A stretch of 64,000 bases of DNA from Pseudeuparius sepicola (GCA_963920635.1 OY987301.1:57666560-57730559), one strand, 5' to 3'; shown: positions 1 through 11,880, counted from the stretch's first letter. A program made the numbers and translations. The notes: generated by a model from the letters alone, not told the origin.

Positions 1-246
1 TAATTTAGCAAGAAATAAACGTAGTCCAATCAGTGTTGAATATAATATTTTTTAATATGACTGTGATAATACCATAGGGAACAAGAGTCCTCTCCTAATG
101 TAAACTGGCCTAATGCTCTGCCTTCACAAGTTATCTCTTATTGGGTATTAGTGGTTCCATGGTGCTAACTGGGGTAGTAACGGTGTCGCCGATAGTGGCA
201 TCCTTTAAGTCATGAAACATTACCAATATCAATCAGCTCTATGATA
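1..246. other. Intergenic, nothing recognised
   Basis: AT-rich sequence with no reading frame, repeat or RNA gene that I can support. It borders the inverted-repeat element that begins near 247. Confidence 0.5.
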
Positions 247-1700
247 TAGTTCAGTCAAACGGTAGTTTAAAGTGGAAAGTTTTGGTTAATTGTTTTTAGT
301 GGTCTATTTTATGTTTTTTGGGGAGCTGAACATGAATATGAAGTTGTCCAACAAAAATTTTCGCGGTAAATATGAGAAATCATCAATAAAACCACTTAAA
401 ATAGTGTTTTTAGTGGATTTCACCTTATAACTGGCAATGCAAGCTCCTTACGCAAAAAGAGGTTCTGCAGTAAAATAAAGGTAAGAAAATTATCTACAAT
501 TTAACTCTCTTAATATTTTTTTGTAAGTCGTATGGTTTCCATGCAAAAGAGTATTGAAGCATGAAGGAACTTCAGTAATTTTTTAAAACAGCGAAAGAAA
601 CACCATTAATTTATAGTTTTTATATCATGTAGATAAATCGGTATTATTTTATTATTGGCTAATAAAAGGCGTGAATTTCTGTACAATTTTTAGGTATCTG
701 TGTTGCGAATATTTCAATTCGAACGTTTATTTTATATTTCCCGGAAATTTTGGGAGAAAGTTCGCAATTTTCAGCCCGAAAATTCATATCTAATATACAG
801 GGTGTCCCCTAACCTATCCGCCAGAGGGCAACAGGTGGTACTAGACGTCAAAATATACCGTGTGAGCCAAAAATGCCTTGGTAAAATGTTGCTCGTTTAA
901 AAGATACAGGGCGTTGAAAATGAAACTTGATTTTCGAAAAATTGCAATAATTTCGAAGGTGAGAAATCCGAATTAATTTATTATTCATTAGAAAAAATTC
1001 AACAAGCTACCAATAATATTAAAAATGCTGAAAATACCTTCCGAATGTGAGGATAAAGAGCATAAGGAAGTGACTTGAATTAATTGCGTTGTATTTCCGA
1101 AATTTGGATTTTTTTCGGTGTTTCTACATTCAGAGACGAATATCTCGCAAACGTCTTGCGGTATACTGACCAAGAATATGTTTTTTTACGTGGAAATTAT
1201 GACTCTTCTCGAAGTCAAAACATTCCCAGCTTCACAGGGTAAAATATGCAAATATGCAGAATTTAAATCATCACGAAGTTAATAATTGAGTTAAAGGGAA
1301 GGTTGCACTTTTATTTATTTATTTATTTGCTATTTGCCAAAAACTACTTATTTCCCTATTTCTATCGTTTCAACACTCTTTTGCGTGGAAACCATACGAC
1401 GTACAAAAAAAATGTTAAGGCAGTTAAATAATTGTAGACAATGTTCTCCTGTTTATTTTACTATAGGACTATTTTTTTGCGTAAATAGCTTGCTTTGCAT
1501 GTTATAAGCTGTAAATCACTAAAAAACATTATTTTTACCGTTTCTTTAATGATTTCTCATATTTTCCGTGCAAATTTTTGTTGGACAACTTGAGATTCGT
1601 GTTCAGCACCTCAAAGAACATGAAATAAACCACTGAAAACAATTACACCAGAACTTTCCACTTCGCACCCTCCTTGTGTACCTACCATTTGACTGAACTA
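247..1700. mobile_element. Long inverted-repeat (foldback-like) element, about 1.45 kb
   Basis: The stretch from about 247 to 585 reappears in reverse complement at about 1350-1700, with scattered substitutions and small indels. The outermost match is TAGTTCAGTCAAA against TTTGACTGAACTA. Longer shared blocks surround the 'gtcgtatggtttccatgcaa' segment and the 'ttgttggacaact' segment. The interior (585-1350) has no usable reading frame, although a TA-CAGGGTG-type terminus lies at 796-805, probably a fragment of another element. No target duplication is evident. The arms are too divergent for a recent insertion. This is best described as a non-autonomous DNA transposon of unknown superfamily. 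Confidence 0.7.
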
Positions 1701-1910
1701 ATAGGCATAATAGGCAGAGATCTGTGTCTGTGTTACAAGTCCGGTTGACGTAATTTTAAACCCAAGCGTTTATCCTTTCTCTGAACCAAAGCTGATCCTG
1801 AGCGTAATAATTTCACTAGATTTCGATTCGTGTGAAGAACTCGAGTCGCAGTGTTTTTCATGCTAAATTGACCCGGCAGCCTAGTAGTAATAATAAATAG
1901 GAAACTAGAA

Positions 1911-2115
1911 CCAACTGAATGCTTGTACGGGGGAGGGGGGCAATTACTATTATTTTGTTTTCGTTGCCATTTGCGGCTAGGGCCGATATTTCTCGATAGA
2001 ACGAGGAGAGCATTCGCTTAAGTACTTCGGAAAACCCTAGAAAATCATAGTAATCCCAGTGAGTGTAGGACAATTAGTAAATCACACTGATAAAGCTATT
2101 AAGGATTAATACCGT
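1911..2115. repeat. Dispersed repeat, copy 1 (second copy at 28118-28290)
   Basis: About 190 bp, from a G-rich 'ggaggggggcaattactatt' start to an 'aatcacactgataaa' end, recur in the same orientation near 28118-28290. There are substitutions and one block missing from the second copy. The family is unknown to me. No terminal repeats or coding capacity are visible. Confidence 0.6.
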
Positions 2116-2712
2116 GTATCCACAATTTGTCCAGCGCTCTTTGCCATCAGTGGTGTTTCTCTATAAAGACATGTGCATGCATGCATCTGCCCCGACATCT
2201 ATTGGAGCCAAGGTCGATCTAAGGCAGAAAAACATACAGTCCAAATGTTCAACGACGTCACGAACATCGCCACCGTGGCCTCAAAAATTCTCTGATGTAT
2301 TAAATTTTGGATATAGGTATTAGGGTTGTTATTTTACGAATATGATGCTATAGTGAGAATTCTTCAATATGATAAGAAAATACTTAGTTATGTTTTCTGA
2401 CATAACCCTGTTATCGACCCTCCCGCAACCGAATCTGTTATTACTGCTTGGAATATAGGTCATGCTAACACCATGTCTGGAGCTAGCCCGCAAGGTCTTA
2501 CCCTGTTCCATTAAATAAATGTATAGGTAGTCGTAATACGCCAGGGCGAACTTGTACCTGGAACAATTTACGTGAGAACCGGCAGCAGTACATTATGTAG
2601 TTGAAATCGTTGGAGGGAATAACTTTTGTTATTTTCTTTTGTTCCGCTGAGTCAATTTATACAGAGAAAATGTCAATAAATCTCCATCTTTGCCAAGATC
2701 CAGCACTATATA
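2116..2712. other. Spacer, nothing recognised
   Basis: Only short unsupported frames occur here. No conserved motif was recognised on either strand. Confidence 0.4.
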
Positions 2713-3931
2713 CAGGGTATATACAGGGTGAACACAACCGTAAAATTTGTATTCTTCACCAGATTTTAGCCGCGTTTTTTTCTATAAATAGTCCACAAAA
2801 AACTCTTTACGTTGGTGCAAAATTTCAGGTTTAATCTCAATTTTCAAAGCCTACTATACGAATTTTTTTTTCTAGTAAAAAATTACGAAAACCATTTAGC
2901 GATTTTTTTATTTAAAATATGATACCACAGCGTTAATAAGAACAACCTAAAACGCCGTATACCGAATTTGAACAAAAAATATACAGGGAATTCCATTCTG
3001 CAGGGTGTCAAAGTTGCGCAAAATAGGAATTTTAAAAGCATCTGGAGAGACAAATCCCGTCAAAGCAGATGAATGATCAACAGGACTACCTAAAGTGTTG
3101 GTGAGCAAAGATTCAATACAAAAATGTACAGGGTCTTTTTCTCTGGGCGATCTCAAAATGCTGAATTTTTATTAAACTTTATACTGGTCAGGAGAGCTCT
3201 GAAATCATTGAAAAAATATTAATAAACACAAAAGCAATTTATTTCTTTAGATCATCCAACCAACCAATAAAAACAATTCAAATTGTTGGACCTTTATCAA
3301 TAAAGTCACTGTCTAAGATGATACATTTTCTGCGCGTTTCCTGTTGTGGCATACCAGCCACCTTAACTTAGATGGACTTACTGACGCAGGCTTCTGTATT
3401 TTTTAGACTTAGTTCGTTTATAATGTCTGGGGTGGTTTTGATATACTCGATTTTTGACCTTTTTTAAAAATTCAGCATTTCGAGTGGCTACAGAGAAGAA
3501 CACCTTGTATAATTTTTATTGGACCTTTGCACCTCGACACTGTGAGTGGTCCTGTTCATCATCCAACTGTTTCGAAGTAATTCCATGACACACTGGACTC
3601 GCCAGATGAGTTTAAAATTCCTATTTTGCTCAACTTTCACACCTTGCGGATTGGAACTCCCTCTATATTTTTTGTTCAAATTTGGTATGTGGGGTTTTGG
3701 TGTGTCCTAATTGTGTCAGATTTTAAATAAAAAAATTGCTACATGGTTTTCGTCATTTTTTACTAGAAAAAAAAATTCGTAGTAGGCTTTGAAAATTGAC
3801 ATTAACCTGAAATTTTGCACCAACGTAAAGAGTTTTTTGTGGGCTATTTTTAGAAAAAAAACGAGGCTAAAATCGGGTGAAGAATACAAATAAGTTTACG
3901 GGGGTGTTCGCACTTAAGATGAAACACCCTG
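2713..3931. mobile_element. Palindromic mariner-type element, about 1.2 kb, long inverted repeats
   Basis: The element is flanked by TA (2711-2712 and 3932-3933) and begins CAGGGT. The arm at 2713 to about 3180 is matched in reverse complement by about 3466-3931. The arms are roughly 460 bp and clearly diverged. Shared blocks include 'actctttacgttggtgcaa' and 'aaaattcctattttgc'. The left end carries an extra partial CAGGGT terminus. The central 285 bp has no coherent transposase. TA targets plus CAGGGTG ends match the Tc1/mariner-like elements elsewhere in the window, so this is read as a non-autonomous relative. Confidence 0.75.
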
Positions 3932-4203
3932 TAGATATAGAAAAGGCGTTGATCTAAGTTTGTTTTTAAAGTTTACTTCTGGGCCATGATTTTGTTTGGC
4001 ACTGGGTTAGAGGCAATTTCCAGATAATATGAATTTCCGACTTGATTTTTTCATTCGGATATATTGATAATAGTTTCTTTCGAAAACGGATTTTACAATG
4101 TCTCCTCAGATAGGTGTCGGAATAAGTAGATATAAACGACAAAAAAATTTCGAGTTCAGTCATATTTCCCGCTTGGCCTCAAACCAAGGTATTGTGAATA
4201 TAA

Positions 4204-5810
4204 GTCGACTCGATAAATACTTCTACAAAATCTATTATGATTATAAGAGACCCAACGAACAAATTTCAGGAAAAAAATAACACTATTGTTAAAGATTTGT
4301 TACAATGTAAACTCATTGATAATACCTTAGCTAGAAAACTAATGATACACAACGCCCAACCACCAAAAATTTATGGATTGCCAAAAGTCCACAAAAATAA
4401 CCTACCTCTTAGACCAATAGTATCATGCACGGCCTCACCAACTTATGCATTGTCCAAATACCTTTCTGACATATTGGTCAATTTGATTGTTAATTTTAAA
4501 TATAATATAAAAAACTCTTTCGAATTTATAGAAAATATTAAAAAAAAAATTCCCGAAAATTACATCCTCATATCTTTGGATGTTGTATCCTTATTCACTA
4601 ATGTCACAAAATAATCTGTGTTGAATGCTGTGAAGAAGAGTTAGAATGATATTAAGGCACATACTAATATAGATCTTAGCACTTTTTTAAATATTATTAC
4701 CTTCCTTTTCGATTCTACTTATTTTGTACACCAAGGAAAATTCTATAAACAAATTCATGGAACAGCAATGGGCAACCCAGCTTCCCCGATTCTTGCTAAC
4801 CTTGTTGTGCATAATTTGATTAATGAAGTCCTTGAAAAGTTACCATTTAAAGTTCCGTTCCTGTTCTGCTATGTAGATGACATTACTGTTGGGAGACGTG
4901 GTGAGGAACACGTTATTTTGAATACCTTTATTTCTGTATATGAATCATTAAAATTCACAATTGAAATCGAAAGCGAAGAAAAAATCCCTTTTTTAGACAC
5001 CCTAATAACAAGAAATAAACAAGAAGTCTTTGTTGATTTGTACCAAAAACCAACTAACTCGGGTAAAATTATTAATTACCATTCTTCCCATCCTTTAAAT
5101 AAAAAAATAGGGGTATTAAAGGGTTTAAAACACAGGGTAGACAATTTAAGTGAACCTTGCTTTAGGGAAAAAAATTACAACATCATTAAATCAATAGCTT
5201 CAAAGAATGGCTATCCGAAAAAGGTCATAAACAGAATAATTAATTCCAACTCTGTGACATACAATATCAGCAATGAGAACACCGCTACTAAAGACCAAGA
5301 ACCTAATAACAATATAATTAACATAAAAAATTATTATAAAGTCCCAAATATTCCTGGTTTAAATTACAAACTTAAACGTCTTCATAATAATGAAAAGAAT
5401 CAATTAGTATCTTACTCTGACAAGAATGTTAACAAATTGTTTACTAGATTAAAAGACAAGATTTCAAAATATGATCAAGCCAATATAATATACAAAATTG
5501 ATTGCCTGGGTTGTAATAAATGTTATATTGGACAAACCAAACAAAAACTAAGCAATCATAAATATGATTGCAGAATAATAAATGTCAACAAAGACAATAA
5601 AACTAAACTTGCGTCTCACCATTTTTCTACAGGTCATGTTTTTAATTTTGAAAACAAAAAAAATATATGGAAATTTCTTTAAAAAAGCGTTTGTTGTCAG
5701 AAATGATTTTTATTAAGAAATTTGAACACAATTCCATAAATTTGAGAAGTGACATTTCAAATTTGAGTTCAGTTTACTCAAACCTAATCTACAAAATAAA
5801 TCTATTTTAA
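4204..5810 (+). pseudogene. Penelope-like element reverse transcriptase / GIY-YIG, broken
   Basis: The reading frame opens near 4204 (no start, 5' truncated). It contains GLPKVHK and LPLRPIVSC (from about 4378), ISLDVVSLFTNV (about 4573), GTAMGNPASP (about 4759), the catalytic FCYVDDITV (about 4864) and IPFLDTLI (about 4984). It ends in a zinc-bearing GIY-YIG module around 5485-5680 (CLGCNKCYIGQT, then a SHHFSTGH block). This order is diagnostic of Penelope-like retroelements. In-frame stops occur at 4612-4614 and about 4642. A frameshift near 5680 moves the C-terminus (KRLLSEMIFIKKFEHN) into another frame, which ends at 5808-5810. The arginine expected after YIGQT appears to be replaced. The element is therefore dead. 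It is followed by a 3' region split by a hAT insertion. Confidence 0.9.
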
Positions 5811-5983
5811 TCATCCGTCAATTCTGCACCGATGTAAAACTCAGTGTAGCCATCACTTTATAAAAAGAATATTGAAAAAGTCAATACCAAAAATAAAGGT
5901 GAGAAAAGAAAAAAAAAGCCCCCGCATTTCCAGTAGAATTATTTGCATTATTGATACGTATACCCACTTCACCACAACAACGC
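5811..5983 (+). mobile_element. Penelope-like 3' non-coding region, first part
   Basis: Non-coding sequence between the Penelope stop codon and the hAT insertion. It probably continues at 7786 once the hAT element is removed. The first copy of the hAT target duplication, AACAACGC, is at 5976-5983. Confidence 0.5.
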
Positions 5984-6334
5984 CAGAGCTGGGTCAATTA
6001 CAATTAAAAACTGGCCAATTACAATTCCAATTACTTTTGTGGGAATGTAATTAGATCCAATTACAATTCCTTTGATATTTTGAAATGTAATTGAATTACA
6101 ATTACAATTACTTGTATTTGGAATTGGAATTGATGTTAACAATTACTTCTTGTTTGCTTTATGTTCTATTAAATTTGTAGACACCAAAATAAGGTAGATA
6201 GTTACCTAGTTACTTAAAAAACCATAACTGATAACTTAACTATATTAAGCATTATTCGTTCTGCGATGCAAAAAAATTCTAGTCTTTGTGTCTTTGTAAA
6301 TGGCAAATATTCAAATTAAAATAAATAAAATGTA

Positions 6335-6976
6335 CAGGGTGGGCCAAATTGGACACTTTTAAAGGGAAACTTCTATTTTTAATGGAAATAGACGAAAGCT
6401 GATATCGGTGTCTGAGGCTCATTTTTTATGATAAACTTAATGGCGAAAACCGCAAATCGATATTTGTCACCGTTCTTGAGTTACAGGGCGTTTTTCGAAT
6501 ATGTGCCTTTTCGAAAAGTGGCCGTAACTTTTTTCAGGATGAAAATTTTGTGTTTCTGTAAAAACATTTCTAAAGCACTTTTTCATGTAGAATCCAACGC
6601 TGCTACTACATTTTTTTTGCAAGTCAATGGTTTAAGAGTTACTGATGAAAAAATTCATAAAAGCTATTAGTAATTGATAACTACTTAAGTAAATCATTAA
6701 GTGTTACCTATACATTTTTGGAATGGTAATTTTTTGCTCTATTAAAAAATGCAAAAATATACAGGGTGTTCCATTTAAAAAAAAATTTCATCAGTAACTC
6801 TTAAACCATTGACTTGAAAAAAAAAAATGTAGTAGCTGCAGTGACAGATACAGATTTGCGGTTTTCGCCATTAAGTTGATCATACAAAATGAGCTTCAGA
6901 CACCGATATCAGTTTTCGTCTATCTCCGTTAAAAACAGGAGTTTCCCTTTAAAAGTGTCCAATTGGGCCCACCCTG
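6335..6976. mobile_element. Palindromic mariner-type MITE nested in the hAT element
   Basis: TA flanks at 6333-6334 and 6977-6978 bound CAGGGTGGGCCAA and its inverted partner. The left arm (to about 6655) and right arm (from about 6777) share 'gataaacttaatggcgaaaaccgc'-type and 'taagagttactgatgaaa' blocks. The left arm contains about 140 bp absent from the right. A further CAGGGTG terminus at 6762 in the loop suggests a scrap of another insertion. No coding capacity was seen. Confidence 0.85.
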
Positions 6977-7219
6977 TACAGTATTTTAATGAACAAAACG
7001 AATTATATTCAGTAGGTAACAGTATAATATAGTAATACCTATGTCTAAGAACACAATAGCCTCACAGAGTCACAGCTCAGTTTCTATGAAAATAAAACTG
7101 AAAATAAACGGCTACATGAATAGAGAAATAAAATAAATTTTAAAATGTACTTATACAAAAAAAATCTTAAGGCCGTGCCGTACAAGAGATATAAGAAAAA
7201 TAAAAAACAGGCCTCATTG

Positions 7220-7440
7220 TTAAGAAGTTTTGTTAGCTTTCATTATTACCAACATTTCAAAATTATTATCAGTTAGAGCATGCCTTTTGGGGGCATTCAC
7301 AATTGTCGCAAACGAAAATAGTCTCTCGACGGGTGCTGACGATGGAAGAAAACAATTATATTTTAAAAACTTTTCTAATTATTGCGGACTTTGTCAGTGA
7401 TGACGCATTTATTTTGCAATGCATTTTGTTGGTCAGGTTG
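7220..7440 (-). pseudogene. hAT transposase C-terminal dimerisation region, remnant
   Basis: Read on the minus strand, the last about 45 codons before the stop at 7220-7222 include LPSSAPVERLFSFA, APKRHALT and FEMLVIMKANK. This matches the hAT family C-terminal dimerisation domain, which normally ends these transposases. Upstream (7370-7440) only patches such as ILQRCLDQPDQQNA remain, and a stop interrupts the join. The catalytic DDE core is missing. The fragment identifies the surrounding 1.8-kb element as a deletion derivative of a hAT. Confidence 0.88.
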
Positions 7441-7785
7441 GTCTAAACAACGTTGCAATATTTCCAAAATCAATCCAGGTTTCCCCGATTAATCAGCTCG
7501 GGCCGTCGCCGGCCGGCACCGCAAGAGAAGATTGTGTAATTAATCGTAATTGAAAAAGTAATTGTAATTGAAAAAGTAATTGTAATTTTAAAAAGGAATT
7601 GCAATTCTCAGAAGTAATTGATTATAAATTACAAGTATAATTCCTTTTCAAAAAGTACTTGATATTAAATTACAATTACTGTCTCTATTCCAAAAGTAAT
7701 TCCAACTAAGTACAATTCCATGAAAAGGAATTAATTGACAGTTCAATTACTTTCGCCTAATTACTTGCCCAGGTCTGAACAACGC

Positions 7786-8300
7786 CAACATTTAGAATGA
7801 GATCTACCCTTTTCCTATGCGAAACTATAATAAATATACCTTGTAGTATGCATAAAAACTTTGACAAGGATTTATCAAATATCTCAGGTGAGTTAATTTG
7901 CCAATTTGTGCCCTGGATTCCCCCCCCCCCCCTATTTATAAGAAATAATTTTATACTATAATTTAAATAAAATGTTGTCTTCAAATAAGTGTTCAATGAT
8001 TATGATTTGAGAATATTTTTTAATGTTAACCTAACTTTACTTTTATGTATTTAACTTGTTATAAGTTTAATTATAAGTTTTTTAAAAAATAATATAATTA
8101 ATTAATAAAAAAAAAGGAAAATTAAAAGAAAAATTATTAGTATAATACTCAAAGTAAACAATAACAAAAACACATATTTAGCAATTGTATTAATCATTGT
8201 TGATGCTATGAAGAAGAAAGACTCTAGTTTGAGTCGAAACGTCGCAATATAATGAGACAATAGATTATCTGCTTGTTTTTGTCCAAACCATTACGGAACA
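7786..8300 (+). mobile_element. Penelope-like 3' region, second part, with hammerhead-like hairpin
   Basis: AT-rich non-coding DNA contains, at about 8200-8245, the order TGAAGA, a hairpin with stem GACTC/GAGTC, then GAAAC followed by GTC. This resembles a hammerhead ribozyme core. Penelope-like elements are known to carry hammerhead motifs in their terminal repeats, and this one would lie about 600 bp 3' of the coding region once the hAT insertion is removed. The residue before TGAAGA is A, not the expected C, so activity is doubtful. A 12-base C run lies near 7921-7932. Confidence 0.5.
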
Positions 8301-8482
8301 AACATCACAACTTTCATCACACATTGAGACGAGAGCCTTCAAAATTTAAAGAAAATACTATACATCGGTGGAAGTTTCATTACAGACTCGTAATATCGCT
8401 GATTTAGGCCCTACGAGCCGCCCATTATCTGACTTATCTCTCGGCTGAGTAGACATACTAAGAGAGTTCCCGGCCACGATTA

Positions 8483-8639
8483 ATGCCTGGTTCATGCAGC
8501 AACTTTATCTTTTAATTTTACTTTATTTTTAAGAAGTAAGCAATGGCATTTGTCCCTTGATTTGAACTGACCAATGACATTTAATATTTCTTAAAGATAA
8601 GGTAAAAGTAAAAGATAAAGTTGCTGCATGAACCGGGCT
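8483..8639. mobile_element. 157-bp MITE with TTA target duplication (PIF/Harbinger-like)
   Basis: Inverted arms of about 50 bp start with the shared block GGTTCATGCAGCAACTTTAT. The copies lie at about 8489-8533 and 8590-8633. TTA occurs on both sides (8480-8482 and 8640-8642). The short length, 3-bp TTA duplication and lack of coding capacity fit PIF/Harbinger MITEs, but no transposase of that type is present to confirm the class. Confidence 0.72.
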
Positions 8640-8671
8640 TTAGATGTAAATCTCTATAACGCCAGAAAGCT

Positions 8672-8790
8672 GCATTCTGACAGGTGGTCTACAAGATTTT
8701 CTCAAAGTATGTCATTTTAAAGTGACAAGTGAATGTCACTGTCGTAGCCATGAATTTCTTAACCACTTTGCCGCCGCCTTTCGAGCGTGA
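8672..8790 (+). repeat. Dispersed repeat family A, copy 1
   Basis: A block containing 'gacaggtggtct', 'caagattttctcaaagtatg' and 'gaatgtcactgtcgtagcca' recurs at 9827-9975 (direct) and 11675-11815 (inverted). Flanking 'agagagttcccgg' and 'cggctgagtagacatact' sequence at 8430-8480 also matches 11830-11875 inverted. The family therefore probably extends beyond the core. Its nature is unknown. Confidence 0.65.
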
Positions 8791-9058
8791 TTATATCTGC
8801 GTTGGACTTGACCAGTCGACCCCTGGATCCCGAGAGAGTTCCAATTCACGACCCCCATGTTAATCTCCATAAGATCAGAAATGCGTGCATTTTGGCTACA
8901 TCACACCCGAGGTCACGTGACGTCACAGGGACACGTGTGACCTCACTTGACCTTTGAGACACGTGTGACCCCCAGTTGACCTTCGATCGAATTTCTCAGT
9001 TGCGGCTTGCCCCCACTCCCGATCCCACTCTTGCCGCCGGTGCGAAGTGACGCGTATA

Positions 9059-9826
9059 CAGGGTGTTTCTAAATTATGGCGCCAACGTAATATGATAGGT
9101 AGAAAATGTCATTTTGAATAAAAAGTTTCCTGTAAACATGGGTCCGAAAATGCATAATAAGAAAGTTAAAGGGTTATTAACATACAGGTGAAAAAACACA
9201 TTTTTCGCAAAAACTTCTACCTAAGTTATGCAATTTAAATGAAACTTGGTGCAGTCCTTTAGTCGCTGAAGTGCAACAATTTCATGTAAAAACAATTTAT
9301 TCCCGTCGCCCAGAGGCGCAGTGGAGGGGTAGCTCAATGGGTTTTATATGTCATAACTTTTTTGAGGTTATCTTTTTGGTCATCATTTTAATGCATATTT
9401 TCATTTTGCAAAAAGGGGTATTCTTGTTCCATAAGGATAAAATCAACCGTTTGCTCTGAAATCAGGAAAAGGTGTCCCCACTTCAAAATTCGAAAAATAG
9501 AATTATCGCCTACTGGACTTAAATGTTACAGATGACTAATTGTACGTTCAAAATTAAGAAAAAATGCCTAATAGGCATTAAGTAAAACATCACTGCTTTT
9601 CCTAAAGTAAGGTGTAAATGTTGTCCAGCTCAATCCCTTCCATTTTGAAAGCGAACAATTTTTGGTACATTGTCCAAAGGAAATTTTTTGTCACTTTAAA
9701 TGGTACAATTATTATTCCGTAAAATTTGAAAGCGGCAGTTGAAAATTTTATTTTTCGAACTTTGGAGTCAACAGGTGTTTTGTGGCACAATTTGCCAATT
9801 TCAACGAAAACGGTTGCCAAAAAGGT
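9059..9826. mobile_element. Mariner-type element fragment, left arm plus diverged interior
   Basis: A TA-CAGGGTGTTTCTAAATTATG terminus begins at 9059. The 9250-9480 section is homologous, in reverse complement, to 18190-18480: both hold 'gcaaacggttgattttatc' and 'accaaaaagataacc' blocks. The 9760-9820 section resembles 18190-18240 directly. No clean right terminus was found, so the element appears truncated or rearranged. It has no coding capacity. Confidence 0.5.
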
Positions 9827-9975
9827 ACATTTTGACAGGTGGTCTGCAAGATTTTCTCAAAGTATGTCATTTTAAAATGACTGGTGAATGTCACTGTCGT
9901 AGCCACGAATTTCTGGGACCATCGCCAGCCTGACTGCAACGCTGTTCGAAACCCCTGTAAATCATACCTCCGATA
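9827..9975 (+). repeat. Dispersed repeat family A, copy 2
   Basis: Second direct copy of the family seen at 8672-8790. It extends through 'gctgttcgaaacccctgtaa' and 'atcatacctcc', which the inverted copy at 11675 also contains. Confidence 0.65.
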
Positions 9976-11430
9976 GATTCTAAAACCCTGTAAAGCAATG
10001 TGAAGGAGGCCGTGTTGTACAAAATCGTTGGAATGTGATGATAAGTGAAAAAGCCATGATACAATAAAATACAGTAGTAACAAAGCACGCGTAAAAAATC
10101 CGAGCCGCCTTGAACCCCCCGACGGTCGAGATCTGCTTGCGTAGCTTCCATAGTACAATGGGTATACACATTTCCGTCGAAATACCCAATTATAGCCAAG
10201 AATCTGAGAAAAACGTCAATGCAAAAACGATTTTGATAAAAAAAATACATACAACGTATACTACCGCAACGGCTACCAAAAATCTAAGAAATTCCTTTTT
10301 ATTAATCATGTGTATGTAAAAATGTTGCCTTAATGAAGTCAATAGGAAAATTAAAAACATTAACTTATATAACTGATTTTAAAATAAACCTTTAAAGCAT
10401 TTTTTATTTTATTTATGCTTAGCGACAAAATATTACGTAACAATGTTTATAAAAGAAAAATCACAGATGACGTTTTCAAGGTCATATGACAATTAACTTG
10501 TTTTTTTTTTCAATGATACCCTGCTGTTTTTATTTGATAAAAGCATTTAGCTTCTTTCTGGGAATATATTTCGTTAGAAATTTTTTTTTTCTAGCGGCAT
10601 CATGGCTTCAGCACAAATATATTAGGCTCGTTTATGGTGCTATAAAAGCATGTCGATACAGTCCTGGTACGATGACAAAACTTCAAAGAAATTTAGGACA
10701 CTTAAAATTTTTCAGAGCTTACTTAACAACGATGAAACATGCGGGGTGCGGAGTAAAAGCGAGTGGACGCGGTTGGGTGAAATGGGAAAGACACTAAGTC
10801 TGCAATCAAAATTTTAGACGTATGAGATTGAATAACATTGGGTTTCCTAACCGAAATACAATACACACACTATACGGCCACTAAGGTCAAGTAACAAACT
10901 TCTCAAATACGCAAATGTATTTTAGACAAGACGCCATATTTAAGAATGAGATTTATGCCGCCATTATGACAAAATGAACAGGCTACTGAAAAAAAATAAA
11001 TTTCTCGTCAATTCTTCATTAAAATATAGTATATCAGTAAGTAATTACTGGTTTTACGTAACCAGGAATAATAAAAAAAATGTTTGCGGTATGTAGGTAG
11101 ATATGTTTAAAAAAGTGTGCTCCTCACTTTTTATTTTATTTTTTGAAAATATTGAATATTGCGGGAGGGCGTGCTCATATTTCGAGCTATAACGTCTATG
11201 TTTGACAGTAAACTTAAAATCGTTTTGTTTTTATCCCCATCTCTTAAGTAAGTACATTAAAATAAAATAAATACTCATAGTAGTAGTTATATTCCCGATC
11301 GACACCGTCAATGTCAGTAATTTCGAGTTGGTGGGAGAAAGGCAGCAGGATATTATAATGTACAACTAAATAAGTTGAACGAGAGAGACCGAGTGACATG
11401 GAAAAGAAGGAGGCAAGTAGCCAAGTTTCA
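9976..11430. other. About 1.4 kb without a recognised gene
   Basis: Several short frames exist on both strands, but none shows a recognisable domain or homologous copy elsewhere in the window. The DNA is AT-rich with homopolymer runs, for example near 10500 and 10580. Confidence 0.4.
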
Positions 11431-11665
11431 CGTAGGCGGCCTCATAGGTGGCTGCCACTACGCGCCCACGTTTTTGCCACGTAAGTGCCACGTGGATGGA
11501 ACGTAACGGTATAAGCTGCAAAACGTGGTGGCAACGTGGCAGCCACCCAACACATTTAGGTGGCAGCCACGTTATAGATAGGTTCCTATAACGTGTCGGC
11601 CACTAGTGATAAACACTTTAAAGTTTCTACGGTAGTGGTCGTTACGTGGCGCCCACTAAAAATGC
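11430..11665. repeat. Cluster of self-complementary GTGGC(N)GCCAC-type motifs
   Basis: At least five variants of the pattern ggtggctgccac / gtggcagccac / gtggcgcccac occur within 230 bp, along with repeated 'cacgt'. Each motif is nearly its own reverse complement. The block is GC-richer than its surroundings. It could be the inside of a MITE or a cluster of binding sites; neither is proven. Confidence 0.55.
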
Positions 11666-11674
11666 TACTTGGGT

Positions 11675-11880
11675 TAGAATCTACAGGAGGTATGATTTAC
11701 AGGGGTTTCGAACAGCGTTGCATGTCAGGCTGGCGATGCGATGGTCCCAAAAATTCGTGGCTACGACAGTGACATTCACCAGTCACTTTAAAATGACATA
11801 CTTTCTAGCCTTATGGAGATTTACATGTAAATCGTGACCGGGAACTCTCTTAGTATATCTACTCGGCTGTAATAAATTAT
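11675..11880 (-). repeat. Dispersed repeat family A, inverted copy
   Basis: Reverse-complement copy of 9827-9975, including 'tgtaaatcatacctcc' and 'tggctacgacagtgacattc'. It continues into 'gaccgggaactctcttagt', which pairs with 8440-8475. Confidence 0.65.

Larger units (their letters stand above)
5984..7777 (-). mobile_element. hAT transposon, non-autonomous, with perfect 8-bp TSD
   Basis: The ends are CAGAGCTGGGTCAA and (reverse complement) CAGACCTGGGCAAG, typical of hAT termini. They are bracketed by identical AACAACGC at 5976-5983 and 7778-7785. The subterminal 150-250 bp on both sides consist of degenerate 'aattacaatt' repeats. A minus-strand transposase tail survives at 7220-7370. A palindromic mariner-type element at 6335-6976 is nested inside. 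The 8-bp duplication shows that this element inserted into the Penelope 3' region. Confidence 0.93.

Noticed and set aside
9739..10319. Cluster of overlapping frames of 64-136 codons
   Set aside because: No motif, no consistent codon character, and partly within a dispersed non-coding repeat.
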